Shown here: positions 47,766 through 56,595 of the stretch, in pieces
How the letters are laid out: every line of letters starts with the position of its first letter
Numbering within the stretch: the first letter of the stretch is position 1
Assembly: GCF_003865075.1 (NCBI RefSeq)
Contig: NZ_BHWB01000014.1
Span: 1 to 64,000 of the forward strand
DNA: 64,000 bases
Direction of reading: 5' to 3'
DNA from: Bacteroides faecalis
GTDB lineage: Bacteria > Bacteroidota > Bacteroidia > Bacteroidales > Bacteroidaceae
Translations under genes and position numbers: made by a program
Notes under the pieces: generated by a model
What the model saw: only the letters and a program-made list of their open reading frames with translations
Told to the model about the DNA's origin: nothing
The model's database searches: none

Positions 47766-48053
47766 TTATTTTCTTTTTTTGATTAGTCCTTCCTCCAGAA
47801 TTTGCTGGATGTCCACTTCTTTATAAAAGAATTTTCCACCGATATTAGAATAAGGAATCAGCCCGTTATCCCGGTAAGTCTGCAGTGCCCTTTTGGAAAT
47901 ATTGAGAGCCAGGCACACATCCTGCGCATCCAGTCACTTGTCCGGTGTTACGGGGGCTATTTTCTTTTGAAAGTCCATCATTTGCACGGACAGCATACTT
48001 AGTTGTTTCTTCAAGTCCTGATAAGCACTTGTTTCGATAATTGTCAGTTCCAT
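47766..48053 (-). pseudogene. Second helix-turn-helix excisionase-like gene, interrupted by TGA
   Basis: Reading from ATG at 48053 gives 39 residues (MELTIIETSAYQDLKKQ to VTPDK), then TGA at 47936-47934, then 55 more residues in the same frame (LDAQDVCLALNISKRALQ to GLIKKRK) up to TAA at 47768-47766. The neighbouring paralog and the family have an aromatic residue, usually Trp, at this place before L(D/S)xxDVC. A single TGG to TGA change explains the stop. The helix-turn-helix lies wholly after the stop, so the truncated product could not bind DNA. Confidence 0.8.
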
Positions 48054-48591
48054 GATTTATAAATTAAATTGTGAATAATGAAATTGGGTGCAAGATAAAG
48101 GGAATATTACTATAAATCAATCGTTTAGTTTCCAGTGTCGTTAATAGTCATTAATAGTCATTTTTTGTCAGCGTAGCTTTTCTTATACTTTTTATTTAAC
48201 GGGGGAGTCGTGAAATCCGACATCCCTTATACAAATGGTAACTCTTTCATCTTTTTTCCTTTTTTGCCCTGCCACATTTCTTTATGATATGGATTTCTTC
48301 GGAGAAATCAGAAATATGAGTATCTTTGGAACGAAATATAGATTTAAATGGCAGGCAATAGCCTTCCAATTAGATATAGACATAACATTCGCAGAATGTC
48401 TCAAGACGGAAATCTGGTAAATTTCAATGAATAGAGGCTTTTTGTGTATTGCTTATGCTATGCTTTGTCATAGCGTGGCTTACACAGCTACTATTCATAG
48501 GTTTACCAGAACCTCCGTCTTGGAGTTGGGTAAGGCCACGCTTTCTCAAATACTTCTGCCGAATAATATTTATAGGTTAAATATTATACTT
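48054..48591. other. Gene-free regulatory stretch between the Xis-like genes and the RibD-like gene
   Basis: No convincing gene. The left part must hold the promoter of the minus-strand Xis-like genes. A tandem 10-bp repeat TTAATAGTCA lies at 48141-48160. The right part holds the large structured element at 48385-48542. A 61-codon frame at 48235-48420 has no family features and I do not accept it. Confidence 0.65.
48385..48542 (+). ncRNA. Candidate structured RNA / long imperfect palindrome with alternative pairing
   Basis: A small hairpin (ACATTC 48385-48390 with GAATGT 48394-48399) is followed at once by a long stem built of co-linear pairs: 48402-48410 with 48514-48522 (9 bp), 48413-48421 with 48502-48510 (9 bp), 48427-48434 with 48491-48498 (8 bp), 48443-48448 with 48481-48486 (6 bp) and 48457-48462 with 48469-48474 (6 bp, loop CTTTGT). 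A competing pairing joins 48472-48483 with 48530-48542. The next gene starts 50 bp downstream. A leader switch or an inverted-repeat mobile DNA are both possible. Confidence 0.55.
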
Positions 48592-48999
48592 ATGGCAAAA
48601 CTCCAATTACTTGCAATCACTACTCTTGACGGATACCTCTTCGACAGGACTGTTTCTTCCCCTTTGTGGGATAATCCGAACAAATATGGCCTCACCAAAA
48701 TACGGGAACGTGCTACACAGACTCTCGGGCCGGATGTATCTTTCATCTCATTGACACAATGGAAAAAGAAAAATGAAGATATTTATTTCATAGAAGCGGC
48801 TCCGGATACAATTTCCGTTATAAGCAGCATGTTCAGATACTGGTTGGTGGATGAAATCATCCTTTTTGTCGCACCGTATATCCAAGGGGACGGCATACGT
48901 CTGTTTACAGAAATTCCCGGTCCTTCCTCATGGGAAATGACCGGGAACAAATGTTTCAGATCCGGTATTTGCAGGCTGGCCTACAAACGGATTGAATAA
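48592..48999 (+). CDS. RibD C-terminal/dihydrofolate-reductase-like domain protein
   Basis: A 135-residue protein starting at ATG 48592 (MAKLQLLAITTLDGYLFD). A longer frame from 48427 would run through the structured element and is rejected. The N-terminus with TTLDGYL and the later VDEIILFVAPYIQGDGIRLF are typical of the RibD C-terminal domain family, which shares the fold of dihydrofolate reductase. The protein is shorter than usual (about 170-180 residues), so it may be a reduced form. Its role in the ICE is unknown. It faces the opposite way to the genes on both sides. Confidence 0.7.
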   Translation: MAKLQLLAITTLDGYLFDRTVSSPLWDNPNKYGLTKIRERATQTLGPDVSFISLTQWKKKNEDIYFIEAAPDTISVISSMFRYWLVDEIILFVAPYIQGDGIRLFTEIPGPSSWEMTGNKCFRSGICRLAYKRIE

Positions 49000-49033
49000 C
49001 CTGCAATTATCTTCTTATCCTGACTGACTTGGT

Positions 49034-49252
49034 TTAGACAGGCATCTTATATTTCTCCCAATATTTTCTTGCCTTGTCCGGTCCTATCCAGTTCCGTTGG
49101 TCATCGATTCCCCTGTCCGAGAGTTGTTTCCTGACCAGCTTCTGGATATCAATCTCCCCTTTGGCTATCTTGATCAGCAGTTCGGAAGCAATCGTATTCA
49201 GCATTAAGTCCGGATTCAGTTCATCCGGTATCTCTTCCATTTCTTTTTTCAT
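49034..49252 (-). CDS. Small conserved ICE protein (orf3-like position)
   Basis: A 72-residue protein, acidic N-terminus (MKKEMEEIPDELNPDLM), helical middle (ASELLIKIAKGEIDIQKLVR) and C-terminal DDQRNWIGPDKARKYWEKY. It lies 11 bp downstream of the topoisomerase gene. In CTnDOT a small orf3 lies between the xis genes and the exc (topoisomerase) gene, which matches its position. No function is known to me. Confidence 0.7.
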   Translation of the reverse strand: MKKEMEEIPDELNPDLMLNTIASELLIKIAKGEIDIQKLVRKQLSDRGIDDQRNWIGPDKARKYWEKYKMPV

Positions 49253-49263
49253 AAGTCGCTTCT

Positions 49264-51339
49264 TTATTTTTTAGGTTTATTATCCTTGAAAGTCATCTCA
49301 ATCCTGTAATTGTCATCCAGCTCGAGTGATGCCTCATACTTCTTTCCTTTCTTGCTGGTAAACTTCAGATATCCGGTACGTTTCCCCGATAGCAGCAGGA
49401 GCATCTGATTATCCGTCAGTTCCCTGCCGTTGAACGTTCTAAATAACAGGAACCCACAATTGGGATCGCTGCATTTGGCGACCTTGTTAAAGACGATAAT
49501 CGTTTCTGCTCCGCATTTGGGGCAGTTACAATGTGGCAAGTCCGGATGGTTAAGTTTCAGGGCAAGCAGTTCCGAGGTGATTTGTTGGGTATAGGAATTG
49601 ATGCTCTGAGTAAATGTTTCCGTGGAAACTTTGCCGGTTTCGATTTCATGCAAGGCGCATTCCCACCCTCCGGTCATGCTCACGTTGGCGATCATCTTCT
49701 CTTTTACAATATCATATACTTCCAGTCCTTTGGGAGTGGGAATCAGTGACCGTCCGTTTCTTTCCACGTAGTGTCTGGCAATGAGCAGTTCGATGATTCC
49801 GGCACGTGTAGCCGGTGTACCCAAGCCGGAATCCTCCATTGCCTCTTTTTCCTTTTCATCGTCCAATGTTCTGCCACAACCTTCCATCGCAGCAAGCAGG
49901 CTTGCCTCAGTGAATATGGGCTGCGGTTTGGTTTTCTTGACCAATGTATCAATACCGAGCACGGGCAATATTTCGTCTTCCTGAAATTCGGGCAGAAGAC
50001 TTCCTTCTTCTTTCTCACTGGGTTCGTTATAGATGCCTCTCCACCCCGGAACTTTGATTTGGCTTCCTTTTATCCCGAAAAGAACGCCGTTACAGTCCGC
50101 TTGTACGGATACCGTTTCTTTCAGGCATTTGCCGGAGAAAGCCTCCAACATGCGTCCCGCGATCATGGAATAGATATTCTGCTCGTCAAGGGAAAGCCTC
50201 TGGGGATAGTTCTCCGTAATGATTAACGCATGATGGTCCGTCATCTTGCTATCGTCCACACAGTGCCGGTTTAAAGGCTGGTTACAGAGGTTTTCCGCAT
50301 GCCATGTGAAACGGGGATGTTGCTTAAGCAGGCCGATGAGGGAAGGGACTTGTTCGAAGATGTCTTCTGTGATATAGCTACATCCGGTACGGGGATACGA
50401 AATGTAGCCTCCTTCATATAATTTTTGAGCAATGTTCAGCGTCTGTTCTGCGGTCAGTCCGAGTTTGGTATTGGCACTTCGTTGCAGGGCGGTCAGGTCA
50501 TAAAGTAGCGGAGCTTCTTCTGGAACCTCTTTCTTCTCCACTTGCACCACTTTGGCTGTCGTCTCTTCATACACTTTTTTACGGTCCACATCGAGTTTTT
50601 CCGGTGTATCATATTTCCCGGTACAGGTTAAGACGAGTTCTTTCCCTGCTTTCGTTGTCCGTAGCTGTAGCAGATAATAGGGTTTGGCTATAAAATCCCT
50701 GTTGTCCAGATATCGACGGCAAATCATGCCAAGTGCCGGTGTCTGTACTCTTCCCAGAGAATAGTTACTCTTGCCTGCAGCCATGCTCAAAGACAGGCTG
50801 GCATTCATACCGACGACCCAATCTGATTCTCTCCTGGCTTTAGCGGCACGGTACAGGTTGTCAAACTCCTTACTTGATTTGAGGCTATCAAATCCTTCCC
50901 GTATCGATTTTTCTGTCATGGAAGATATCCACAAGCGTTTGGTTTCCTTATGATATCCCAGATATTCAAGCACATATCTCATAATTAACTCTCCTTCCCG
51001 CCCTGCATCAGTACAGGATATCACTTGATCAGCCTGACCCAACAGTTTACGGATTACTTCCAATTGTTTCAGAGCCGTCGGATCAGCCTTGTATCCATCT
51101 TCGGTTTTAATCTGACGGACAACCAGTTTGAACGGGTCGGGAATAATAGGCAGCATCTCCTTTTCCACATGGACAATGCCGTAGTCTTGAGGCAGGGCCA
51201 ATGCCAACAGATGGCCGTAAGTTCATGTGACGGCATATCCGTTCCCACTCAAGTATCCTTCCTGTTTCTCCGTTACGCCCAGGACCCGGGCAATGCTGCG
51301 TGCCACCGAGGGCTTCTCACAAATACAAATTGTTTTCAT
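49264..51339 (-). pseudogene. topB: Type IA DNA topoisomerase III (TopB/Exc-like), interrupted by TGA at codon 39
   Basis: From ATG at 51339 the frame gives 38 residues (start MKTICICEKPSVARS, end SGNGYAVT), then TGA at 51225-51223, then continues with TYGHLLALALP to the stop at 49264, about 691 codons in all. The family has VTW followed by a GHL motif, so TGG to TGA is the simple explanation. The remaining body is intact: TOPRIM acidic part CTDAGREGELI, catalytic YISYPRTGCSYI and a C-terminal zinc ribbon (CNCPKCGAETI, CSDPNCGF). An internal start at 51207 would lose the first TOPRIM glutamate (CEKPS) needed for catalysis. Confidence 0.85.
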
Positions 51340-51365
51340 GTTACTTTCTTTTTTAATATGAATGA

Positions 51366-52238
51366 CTATTTAATTTTTACACTCTTGACCTTTGATTTTT
51401 CTTTCCGTACCCTTTTCTTCGGTTCTTTGGGAATGGAGAGCTTCTCTTTCTTTTCCGATACTTGTATGCTTTCCGTCAGATTCGGCAGGGGTATTTCCTT
51501 TGCCGGAAAACGGCTGATTAAATCCATTGAGATTCCTGACATTCCCGCATTCAGTTTCACCTGATCTGCCGGTTGGAGGTATTTCTCCCCGTTCTTTCCG
51601 GTTGCCAGTTCGTACATGACTGTTTCACGGCCCTGGAGGATTCCTTCGTAATTTTGGTAAGGAAGGTTTGATTCAGACAGTCCGTTCTGCTGAAGCATCC
51701 CACAAATCTCATCGGGTGGCAATCCTCCGAACTTCCGGTCAAAAGGAGAAGAAAGAATGTACTTGTATGTTGCCAGAAGCTGCTTTTCATGGCTCATATC
51801 GGGACATCCTTCATATTCCTGCAGTTGTTTGATTTTCTTTTCAATGCTGTTCAGAGCTTTGAAAGTATGTCTGTCCTTATTCTGAATAGGCATACTACCC
51901 ATTCGGACCAGTTCCATCTGGATACGGTTCAGGCTGGACGTTTCCCATTTATTCAACAGATTACTGCGATTGCTCCGGTAATCATCCCGGAGGATAGCGA
52001 TTGGATTTTTGGTACGAAAGAATAATCCGATCCGTTTTCCCCATGAGGGTTCGTGGAGGTTGGACGCGCTCCAGCGGATCGTGTTGAAACGGTAAGTATC
52101 CATGAATCTCCTGAAATGATTCCGGCTGGTAAACAGGTTTCTGAAAGTTTGCAGGAATGCTTTCCTTCCGGCAGCCCTGCGGCTACGTGGTATCTCTTTT
52201 TCGGGAATGAATGTATTATTTATCAGTTCCATATGCAT
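51366..52238 (-). CDS. ICE protein of unknown function, basic
   Basis: A 290-residue protein, very basic at both ends (SRRAAGRKAFLQTFRNLF; C-terminal KKRVRKEKSKVKSVKIK), with a helical middle (ALNSIEKKIKQLQEYEG). No signal peptide, no recognised domain. A segment near residues 205-245 (GKNGEKYLQPADQVKLNAGMS) resembles part of DUF3945/DUF4099-type ICE proteins only weakly. Its ATG overlaps the stop of the upstream gene (TAATG), so the two are translated together. Confidence 0.75.
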   Translation of the reverse strand: MHMELINNTFIPEKEIPRSRRAAGRKAFLQTFRNLFTSRNHFRRFMDTYRFNTIRWSASNLHEPSWGKRIGLFFRTKNPIAILRDDYRSNRSNLLNKWETSSLNRIQMELVRMGSMPIQNKDRHTFKALNSIEKKIKQLQEYEGCPDMSHEKQLLATYKYILSSPFDRKFGGLPPDEICGMLQQNGLSESNLPYQNYEGILQGRETVMYELATGKNGEKYLQPADQVKLNAGMSGISMDLISRFPAKEIPLPNLTESIQVSEKKEKLSIPKEPKKRVRKEKSKVKSVKIK

Positions 52239-53440
52239 TATAATTTGGGCTTCGCCTGCTTTTTAACGGAAGCGGTTTTTGTCTTGACCTTTTTCTTTTC
52301 ATTGCCACAGGACAGTCCGGGCTTGTCTTGCGGTTTTTCGGCTGTTTGAGCTTCTCCTTTCTTAGAAACAACAACAGGCGGGCTTACCCGATGATAGTTC
52401 TTCCGGACTCCATCCCTGTTTAACAGTGTTTGCGCCAATGACCTGGCAGCATTTTGTAATTCATCCATCTTCTGCCGGAAAGGATAATCCCGGTACAATT
52501 CCTTTTGCCGGGTAATCTCACGGATACCTTTCTCCACAAACAAGAAATCCTTTTTATAGGCAAACGATTCGTCTGCCGGTAAATGGGCGTATCCTCTGGC
52601 TGCTATGTCCTGAAGTGTCATAATGTTCCGGTTACGGATAGAGAGTTCCAATGCGCCGGCTGTGACAAACCGGTTGAGATTTTCTCCCGTAGGATGCATG
52701 TCGAAAGTGACGGACGGCTTGTAATTCGCCAGAATTTCCATCCCGGCCTGCGGCATGGTGGTCTGATTCCCGTTGGAGAGTTCCAGCATCCGGCGGGAGA
52801 CGGTTTCTATCCGGTAAATATTCAATGACTCCACATCCTGCAAAGAGCTTGAGTAGAAATTGTCCGCTGTCGATTGCAGGTAATCCCGAAACTTTATAGT
52901 CCCGGAAAGTCCGTCATTGAATACGCGGACACCTTGTTCCGTTTCAGCTATGGTGTAGAACTGTTTGGCTTGCTTTCCTGCCGCAATCTTCTCCATCGCA
53001 TCTTCGTGTGCAATAAAGCACTTATAAGCTGGTGAGTAGTCCAGATCCCGGATATTCTCTGCCGTCAGTTCCCTTTGGCATGCTCTCAAATAAGCCGCTT
53101 TCCGTAAAGGTACGGAGTTGTTTTCAGTGATGCCTCCGTAAGAGGCGATGAAACTGAGGGCTTTCTCACTGTCTTTCGCCGGTAGTTCGCTGGTGAAAGG
53201 AATATCTTTAGCAGGTATTCCCTCAAAATGCAGCAATAAGTTATCCGGTATGGTTTTCTGATCCATAGCAATCCGGGCGGTCAGATCCATAAATACCTGA
53301 AAAGAGTCCTTATCCGTCGGAACATACGACACGACCATGACAGTCGAGACTTGATTATCCGGCTGTAACACAATAAACAGGCTCTTTAAATCCGCTTTAG
53401 CGGTGAATGTATCTTTTATTTTTTCCATCCATGCAGGCAT
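52238..53440 (-). CDS. ICE paralog-family protein, one copy of shared module
   Basis: A 400-residue cytoplasmic-looking protein of unknown function. Residues 161-213 contain the module shared with three neighbours: ETEQGVRVFNDG, then YLQSTADNFYSS and LNIYRIE. A second shared part near residues 325-345 is a helix ending LAQTLLNRDGV. The last 45 residues are a lysine-rich tail (EKKKVKTKTASVKKQAK). It lies 11 bp after the next paralog on the same strand. Nucleic-acid contact by the basic tail is a guess. Confidence 0.75.
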   Translation of the reverse strand: MPAWMEKIKDTFTAKADLKSLFIVLQPDNQVSTVMVVSYVPTDKDSFQVFMDLTARIAMDQKTIPDNLLLHFEGIPAKDIPFTSELPAKDSEKALSFIASYGGITENNSVPLRKAAYLRACQRELTAENIRDLDYSPAYKCFIAHEDAMEKIAAGKQAKQFYTIAETEQGVRVFNDGLSGTIKFRDYLQSTADNFYSSSLQDVESLNIYRIETVSRRMLELSNGNQTTMPQAGMEILANYKPSVTFDMHPTGENLNRFVTAGALELSIRNRNIMTLQDIAARGYAHLPADESFAYKKDFLFVEKGIREITRQKELYRDYPFRQKMDELQNAARSLAQTLLNRDGVRKNYHRVSPPVVVSKKGEAQTAEKPQDKPGLSCGNEKKKVKTKTASVKKQAKPKL

Positions 53441-53451
53441 GATAATCAGTT

Positions 53452-55218
53452 TTAGATGCGGGGATTATGTGACTTGTTCTGACGGGAAGCCGTCTTTCTC
53501 TTTTCCGAAGCCGCCGGTCCGGTCAGTTGCAACGGAGGACAGGTCAGTCTGTATCTCAGGCCAAGTATCTTGTCCGCGAGTTGCTGCTGCCTGTTTTGAA
53601 TATTGTAGAATGCCTTTTCACTATATCCCTTTTTGGATTGCAGTTCGGACATTTCTTGATCCAGCGGTTTAAAATTTCCTTTGTGGGTGAACTCCTTATA
53701 GCTTTCATTAGTATTGAAATCAGCCGGTAATCCGTATTCCCGTATAAAGAGCAGGGTGAATATCTCGGCATTCTCCGGCGTTACCGAAAGCCGGTAATCT
53801 TCCGTAAACTGTTTGAATGCATGGTATGTCGGCTCTATGGGATAGCCGCCTTTCTTCAACAGCTCGGATTGCTCTATCGGATACAATGGCATTTTCGCCA
53901 GCTGCCCGTAGAAAGGATTGGACCGGAAAAGGTCCAGATGCTTCTGCATGTAATGCTCCGTGCTATGGTTCGGGCAGGAAATATAGAATTCTCTGATTCG
54001 TCCCAGAGCCTGTACTTCCGGAGTGAAGAAACGGTCAGCCAGATATTGCAGGTAACACTGTTTATAGATGGCTCCTTCATCCGTGGCGGGCAGGTAGACG
54101 GCTCCTTTGGGAGTCTGGAGGGAAATGATGGGGTCTATCTCTTTGTTTTGCAGGCTGTCCGGGATAAGCCCGTAATCACGTTTCAGGATATAGGCCGCCT
54201 GATCCCGGATCTGTGATTTGACCTTCTCCTGTCCGCCTTTATTTTCAGCCGGAATATTCTGCAGCGCATTGAACTGGGAGTTGAAAGAATTCTTGTGTAT
54301 GAACGGAATCCTTCTGGTTGTATAGTCTATCCCATAGATTCCTGCGGTTTCCTGTAAGGATAGTAACCGGAGTATCTGGGCATTGGCAATACTGGGGAGC
54401 ACGTTATAGGAGGAAGCAAACTTGTCATAGGCATCGAATGTCGGTTCTATGCGGTGGCTCCTGTCCAGCCGGGCATTCCGCAGGATAGTCGCATCCAGAT
54501 ATTGTGCTTTCTCCGGCAGAAAAGAGTTTGTATATAAGGAGAAGGCATTGGGAGATGCTTGGAATGCCTTTACCACTTCTGCGTCCGGACGGGTCAGCTT
54601 GTACAGGTTGACAAACTCCGGTTTCTCTTCGTCCGTAATGAAGAAACGGTCGGCCAGATGTTGCATATAGGCATGGCAGCATGTCTTTCCAAAGCCGGAA
54701 TATTCGAACAGAAGCACTCCTTTGGCGGTTTCCACGGCGGTCAGGGTTTCCGACGGATCGTCGTGGAGAGTATCCTGTGCCAGCGCGAACCGTTTGGCTT
54801 CCGGCTGTACAAGCAGGTGGTCGGCAAGTCCGCTGGCTACCAGCATGGGCAGGCTTTTTTCTTCATCGTGAGAATGCAGGTATTCCAGTCCGCGCAATGA
54901 GACATTGCCCTGCATGCTTCCTCCGTTCCGGGTGATGAATTTTTGTACCAAGCTGTTATCCTTGTCAAAGAGCCGGATATCCGGGTAGCTTACTCCTGCC
55001 GGAAACTGGTAGCGGCACAGATAAAGATCCGGCAAGTGGCTTTGGACAAGGGACGGCTTGTACATTTCCCTTTGCCGCTGGAGGTATTCGGTGAATCGTT
55101 GATTCATCATCGATACTTCTTTCTCCGGCATCAGGTGCATCTCCAGTTGTCGGGGTTGCCCTTCCAAGTCCTGGGTAACAAAGAAAATCATAATGTTTGA
55201 AATCTCTTGCTTTTGCAT
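53452..55218 (-). CDS. ICE paralog-family protein, two copies of shared module
   Basis: A 588-residue protein that contains the module twice. Copy one (about 155-350) has VETAKGVLLFEYSG, YMQHLADRFF, VNLYKLTRP and the end helix QIRDQAAYILKRDYGL. Copy two (about 361-562) has LQTPKGAVYLP, YLQYLADRFFTP, REFYISCP and the end helix NRQQQLADKILGLRY. Between landmarks both copies have a PT-x-x-A-Y/F-x-x-F motif (EPTFDAYDKFA and EPTYHAFKQFT). The N-terminal 90 residues are unique. No catalytic motif is seen. Confidence 0.78.
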   Translation of the reverse strand: MQKQEISNIMIFFVTQDLEGQPRQLEMHLMPEKEVSMMNQRFTEYLQRQREMYKPSLVQSHLPDLYLCRYQFPAGVSYPDIRLFDKDNSLVQKFITRNGGSMQGNVSLRGLEYLHSHDEEKSLPMLVASGLADHLLVQPEAKRFALAQDTLHDDPSETLTAVETAKGVLLFEYSGFGKTCCHAYMQHLADRFFITDEEKPEFVNLYKLTRPDAEVVKAFQASPNAFSLYTNSFLPEKAQYLDATILRNARLDRSHRIEPTFDAYDKFASSYNVLPSIANAQILRLLSLQETAGIYGIDYTTRRIPFIHKNSFNSQFNALQNIPAENKGGQEKVKSQIRDQAAYILKRDYGLIPDSLQNKEIDPIISLQTPKGAVYLPATDEGAIYKQCYLQYLADRFFTPEVQALGRIREFYISCPNHSTEHYMQKHLDLFRSNPFYGQLAKMPLYPIEQSELLKKGGYPIEPTYHAFKQFTEDYRLSVTPENAEIFTLLFIREYGLPADFNTNESYKEFTHKGNFKPLDQEMSELQSKKGYSEKAFYNIQNRQQQLADKILGLRYRLTCPPLQLTGPAASEKRKTASRQNKSHNPRI

Positions 55219-55238
55219 ACGATTGAAATTTAAAATAG

Positions 55239-56309
55239 TTACATGGTGATACTTCTACTCTTTTTCTTTTCCTGTTTGGGCGGTTCATAGCCCCGTACCG
55301 CATAGTCCGTCTGTAGGATTCTCTTTGCCGTATCCTTGATGGTCCGTTCAAGTGCATTTTTCAGCAGTGTGCCATCCTGCTTCCCCACATAAGACAGCCT
55401 GATCCGTTCATCCAGGGAGACAAAGCTGTTTTGATGGTTGAACCGGCTGTCTTTTTCCAAATTCCCGATTTGCCCGGTCTTGCAGATCCGGTCGAGTACG
55501 CCTATGTTATAATTCTTCTGGCTCTTGCCCAGATTCAACTTTTCGGCCAGTTGGTTATAACATTCCAAAGAGGGAGCCATGCTGCATTCTACCGCCGGGG
55601 TATAGTTGGCTATCATATTTGAATCCAGGAAATGAGCCTTTTGGGGAAGGTATATCTTTTTTAAGCCATGTTCAAACATGTTCGAACACTTTGACGCCTC
55701 TTTGATCAGATTGATATTGGAAGTGCTGAAATAATATATTTGCAGTTTATCCGCATCCCTGTAAACCGGCGAGAAGAAATTATCGCCAATATGCTGCAGG
55801 TATTTCTGCGCACACTGTATCCCCCTGCCGGTATCATTGAACATCAGGACTCCCTGGTTCGTATTTATTGCAGTAATCACCCTGTTGTAGATATCTTTTT
55901 CCTTTTCTTGATGGAATGCGCGGTAAGCGTTCAGTTGTTTTTTCAGCAGGGGATTGTCTTTGGCCTTTTGAAGCATTCTCTGGATGCTATCCACATTATG
56001 GATGCCATAAGGAGATGTATTCTCGTAAACGAAGGCGATATCCCGCAATGGGAAATGAGTTGCACAAGACAGTCCTCCGTTATGGGTCATGTCCTTGATG
56101 AACCTTTCAATGTTCCCCGGTTGTACAGCACCCTGATATGGTATTAAATAGACTTCTTCCTTAGGAATGTAGGAGCCTTTCAAGGCCAGTTCTGCCTGCC
56201 CGAAAAGAAATTTGCCGCCATCTGAATTGATGCCATAACGATTCTCTATGGTCTGGAAATGTTCAATCTGCCTGTTGCTGTTCAAATTGAAACCAATGTA
56301 TGTACTCAT
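55239..56309 (-). CDS. ICE paralog-family protein, one copy of shared module
   Basis: A 356-residue protein with the module at about 143-345: INTNQGVLMFNDTG, YLQHIGDNFFSP, LQIYYFST, then the end helix RTIKDTAKRILQTDYAVRGY. Before the module, HNGGLSCATHFPLRDIAF matches RNGGSMQGNVSLRGLEY of the 53452 protein, so the homology extends to the N-terminal half. Several cysteines (residues 82, 166, 208) are not conserved in the paralogs. The upstream flank now joins the inserted mobilizable transposon. Confidence 0.78.
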   Translation of the reverse strand: MSTYIGFNLNSNRQIEHFQTIENRYGINSDGGKFLFGQAELALKGSYIPKEEVYLIPYQGAVQPGNIERFIKDMTHNGGLSCATHFPLRDIAFVYENTSPYGIHNVDSIQRMLQKAKDNPLLKKQLNAYRAFHQEKEKDIYNRVITAINTNQGVLMFNDTGRGIQCAQKYLQHIGDNFFSPVYRDADKLQIYYFSTSNINLIKEASKCSNMFEHGLKKIYLPQKAHFLDSNMIANYTPAVECSMAPSLECYNQLAEKLNLGKSQKNYNIGVLDRICKTGQIGNLEKDSRFNHQNSFVSLDERIRLSYVGKQDGTLLKNALERTIKDTAKRILQTDYAVRGYEPPKQEKKKSRSITM

Positions 56310-56595
56310 ATTATTTTAGATTTTTATCGGTTTGACTTAACCGATTGAAGAATAAACTTTTAGCGAATTGTTTGAGAAATAGAGGTAACGATTTAGCAAC
56401 CGTGCGAATTTCAGCGTTTTGCGTTGCTATGCTGTCAAATAACTCTTTACGCATACAAAGGTATAATAATTATTCGGAAAATAATGCTTACTATCGAAAA
56501 AACTGCATCCTATCTTTGTAAATAGTCCATTAAAAAGGATGCAGTCTCGCAAATTATAGCGACCTTTGTAATTGAAACTCAATGCATCAATTACA
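56310..56595. other. Left end of the nested transposon and cargo promoter region
   Basis: No gene. It contains a small hairpin (ATCGGTT 56326-56332 with AACCGAT 56339-56345), the left inverted repeat, and the KilA-N promoter with its own inverted repeat. Confidence 0.6.
56502..56545 (+). promoter_or_regulatory. KilA-N gene promoter bracketed by inverted repeat
   Basis: TATCTTTG at 56511-56518 is a strong -7 box. It is flanked by exact 9-bp complementary arms ACTGCATCC (56502-56510) and GGATGCAGT (56537-56545). The left arm touches the -7 box, so a protein bound here would block transcription. Confidence 0.65.

Noticed and set aside
48235..48420. 61-codon frame before the RibD-like gene
   Set aside because: No family features and it runs into the structured element; the region reads better as regulatory DNA.
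48427..48591. N-terminal extension of the RibD-like gene
   Set aside because: The added 55 codons cross the long paired structure, while ATG 48592 gives the usual family N-terminus.
48592..48999. Trimethoprim-resistance dihydrofolate reductase
   Set aside because: The sequence fits the RibD C-terminal family better, is short, and lacks the usual DfrA folate-site motifs.
47766..51339. General UGA-as-Trp code in the ICE
   Set aside because: Many intact ICE genes use TGG for Trp and end with ordinary stops; only two positions are affected, so point mutations are simpler.
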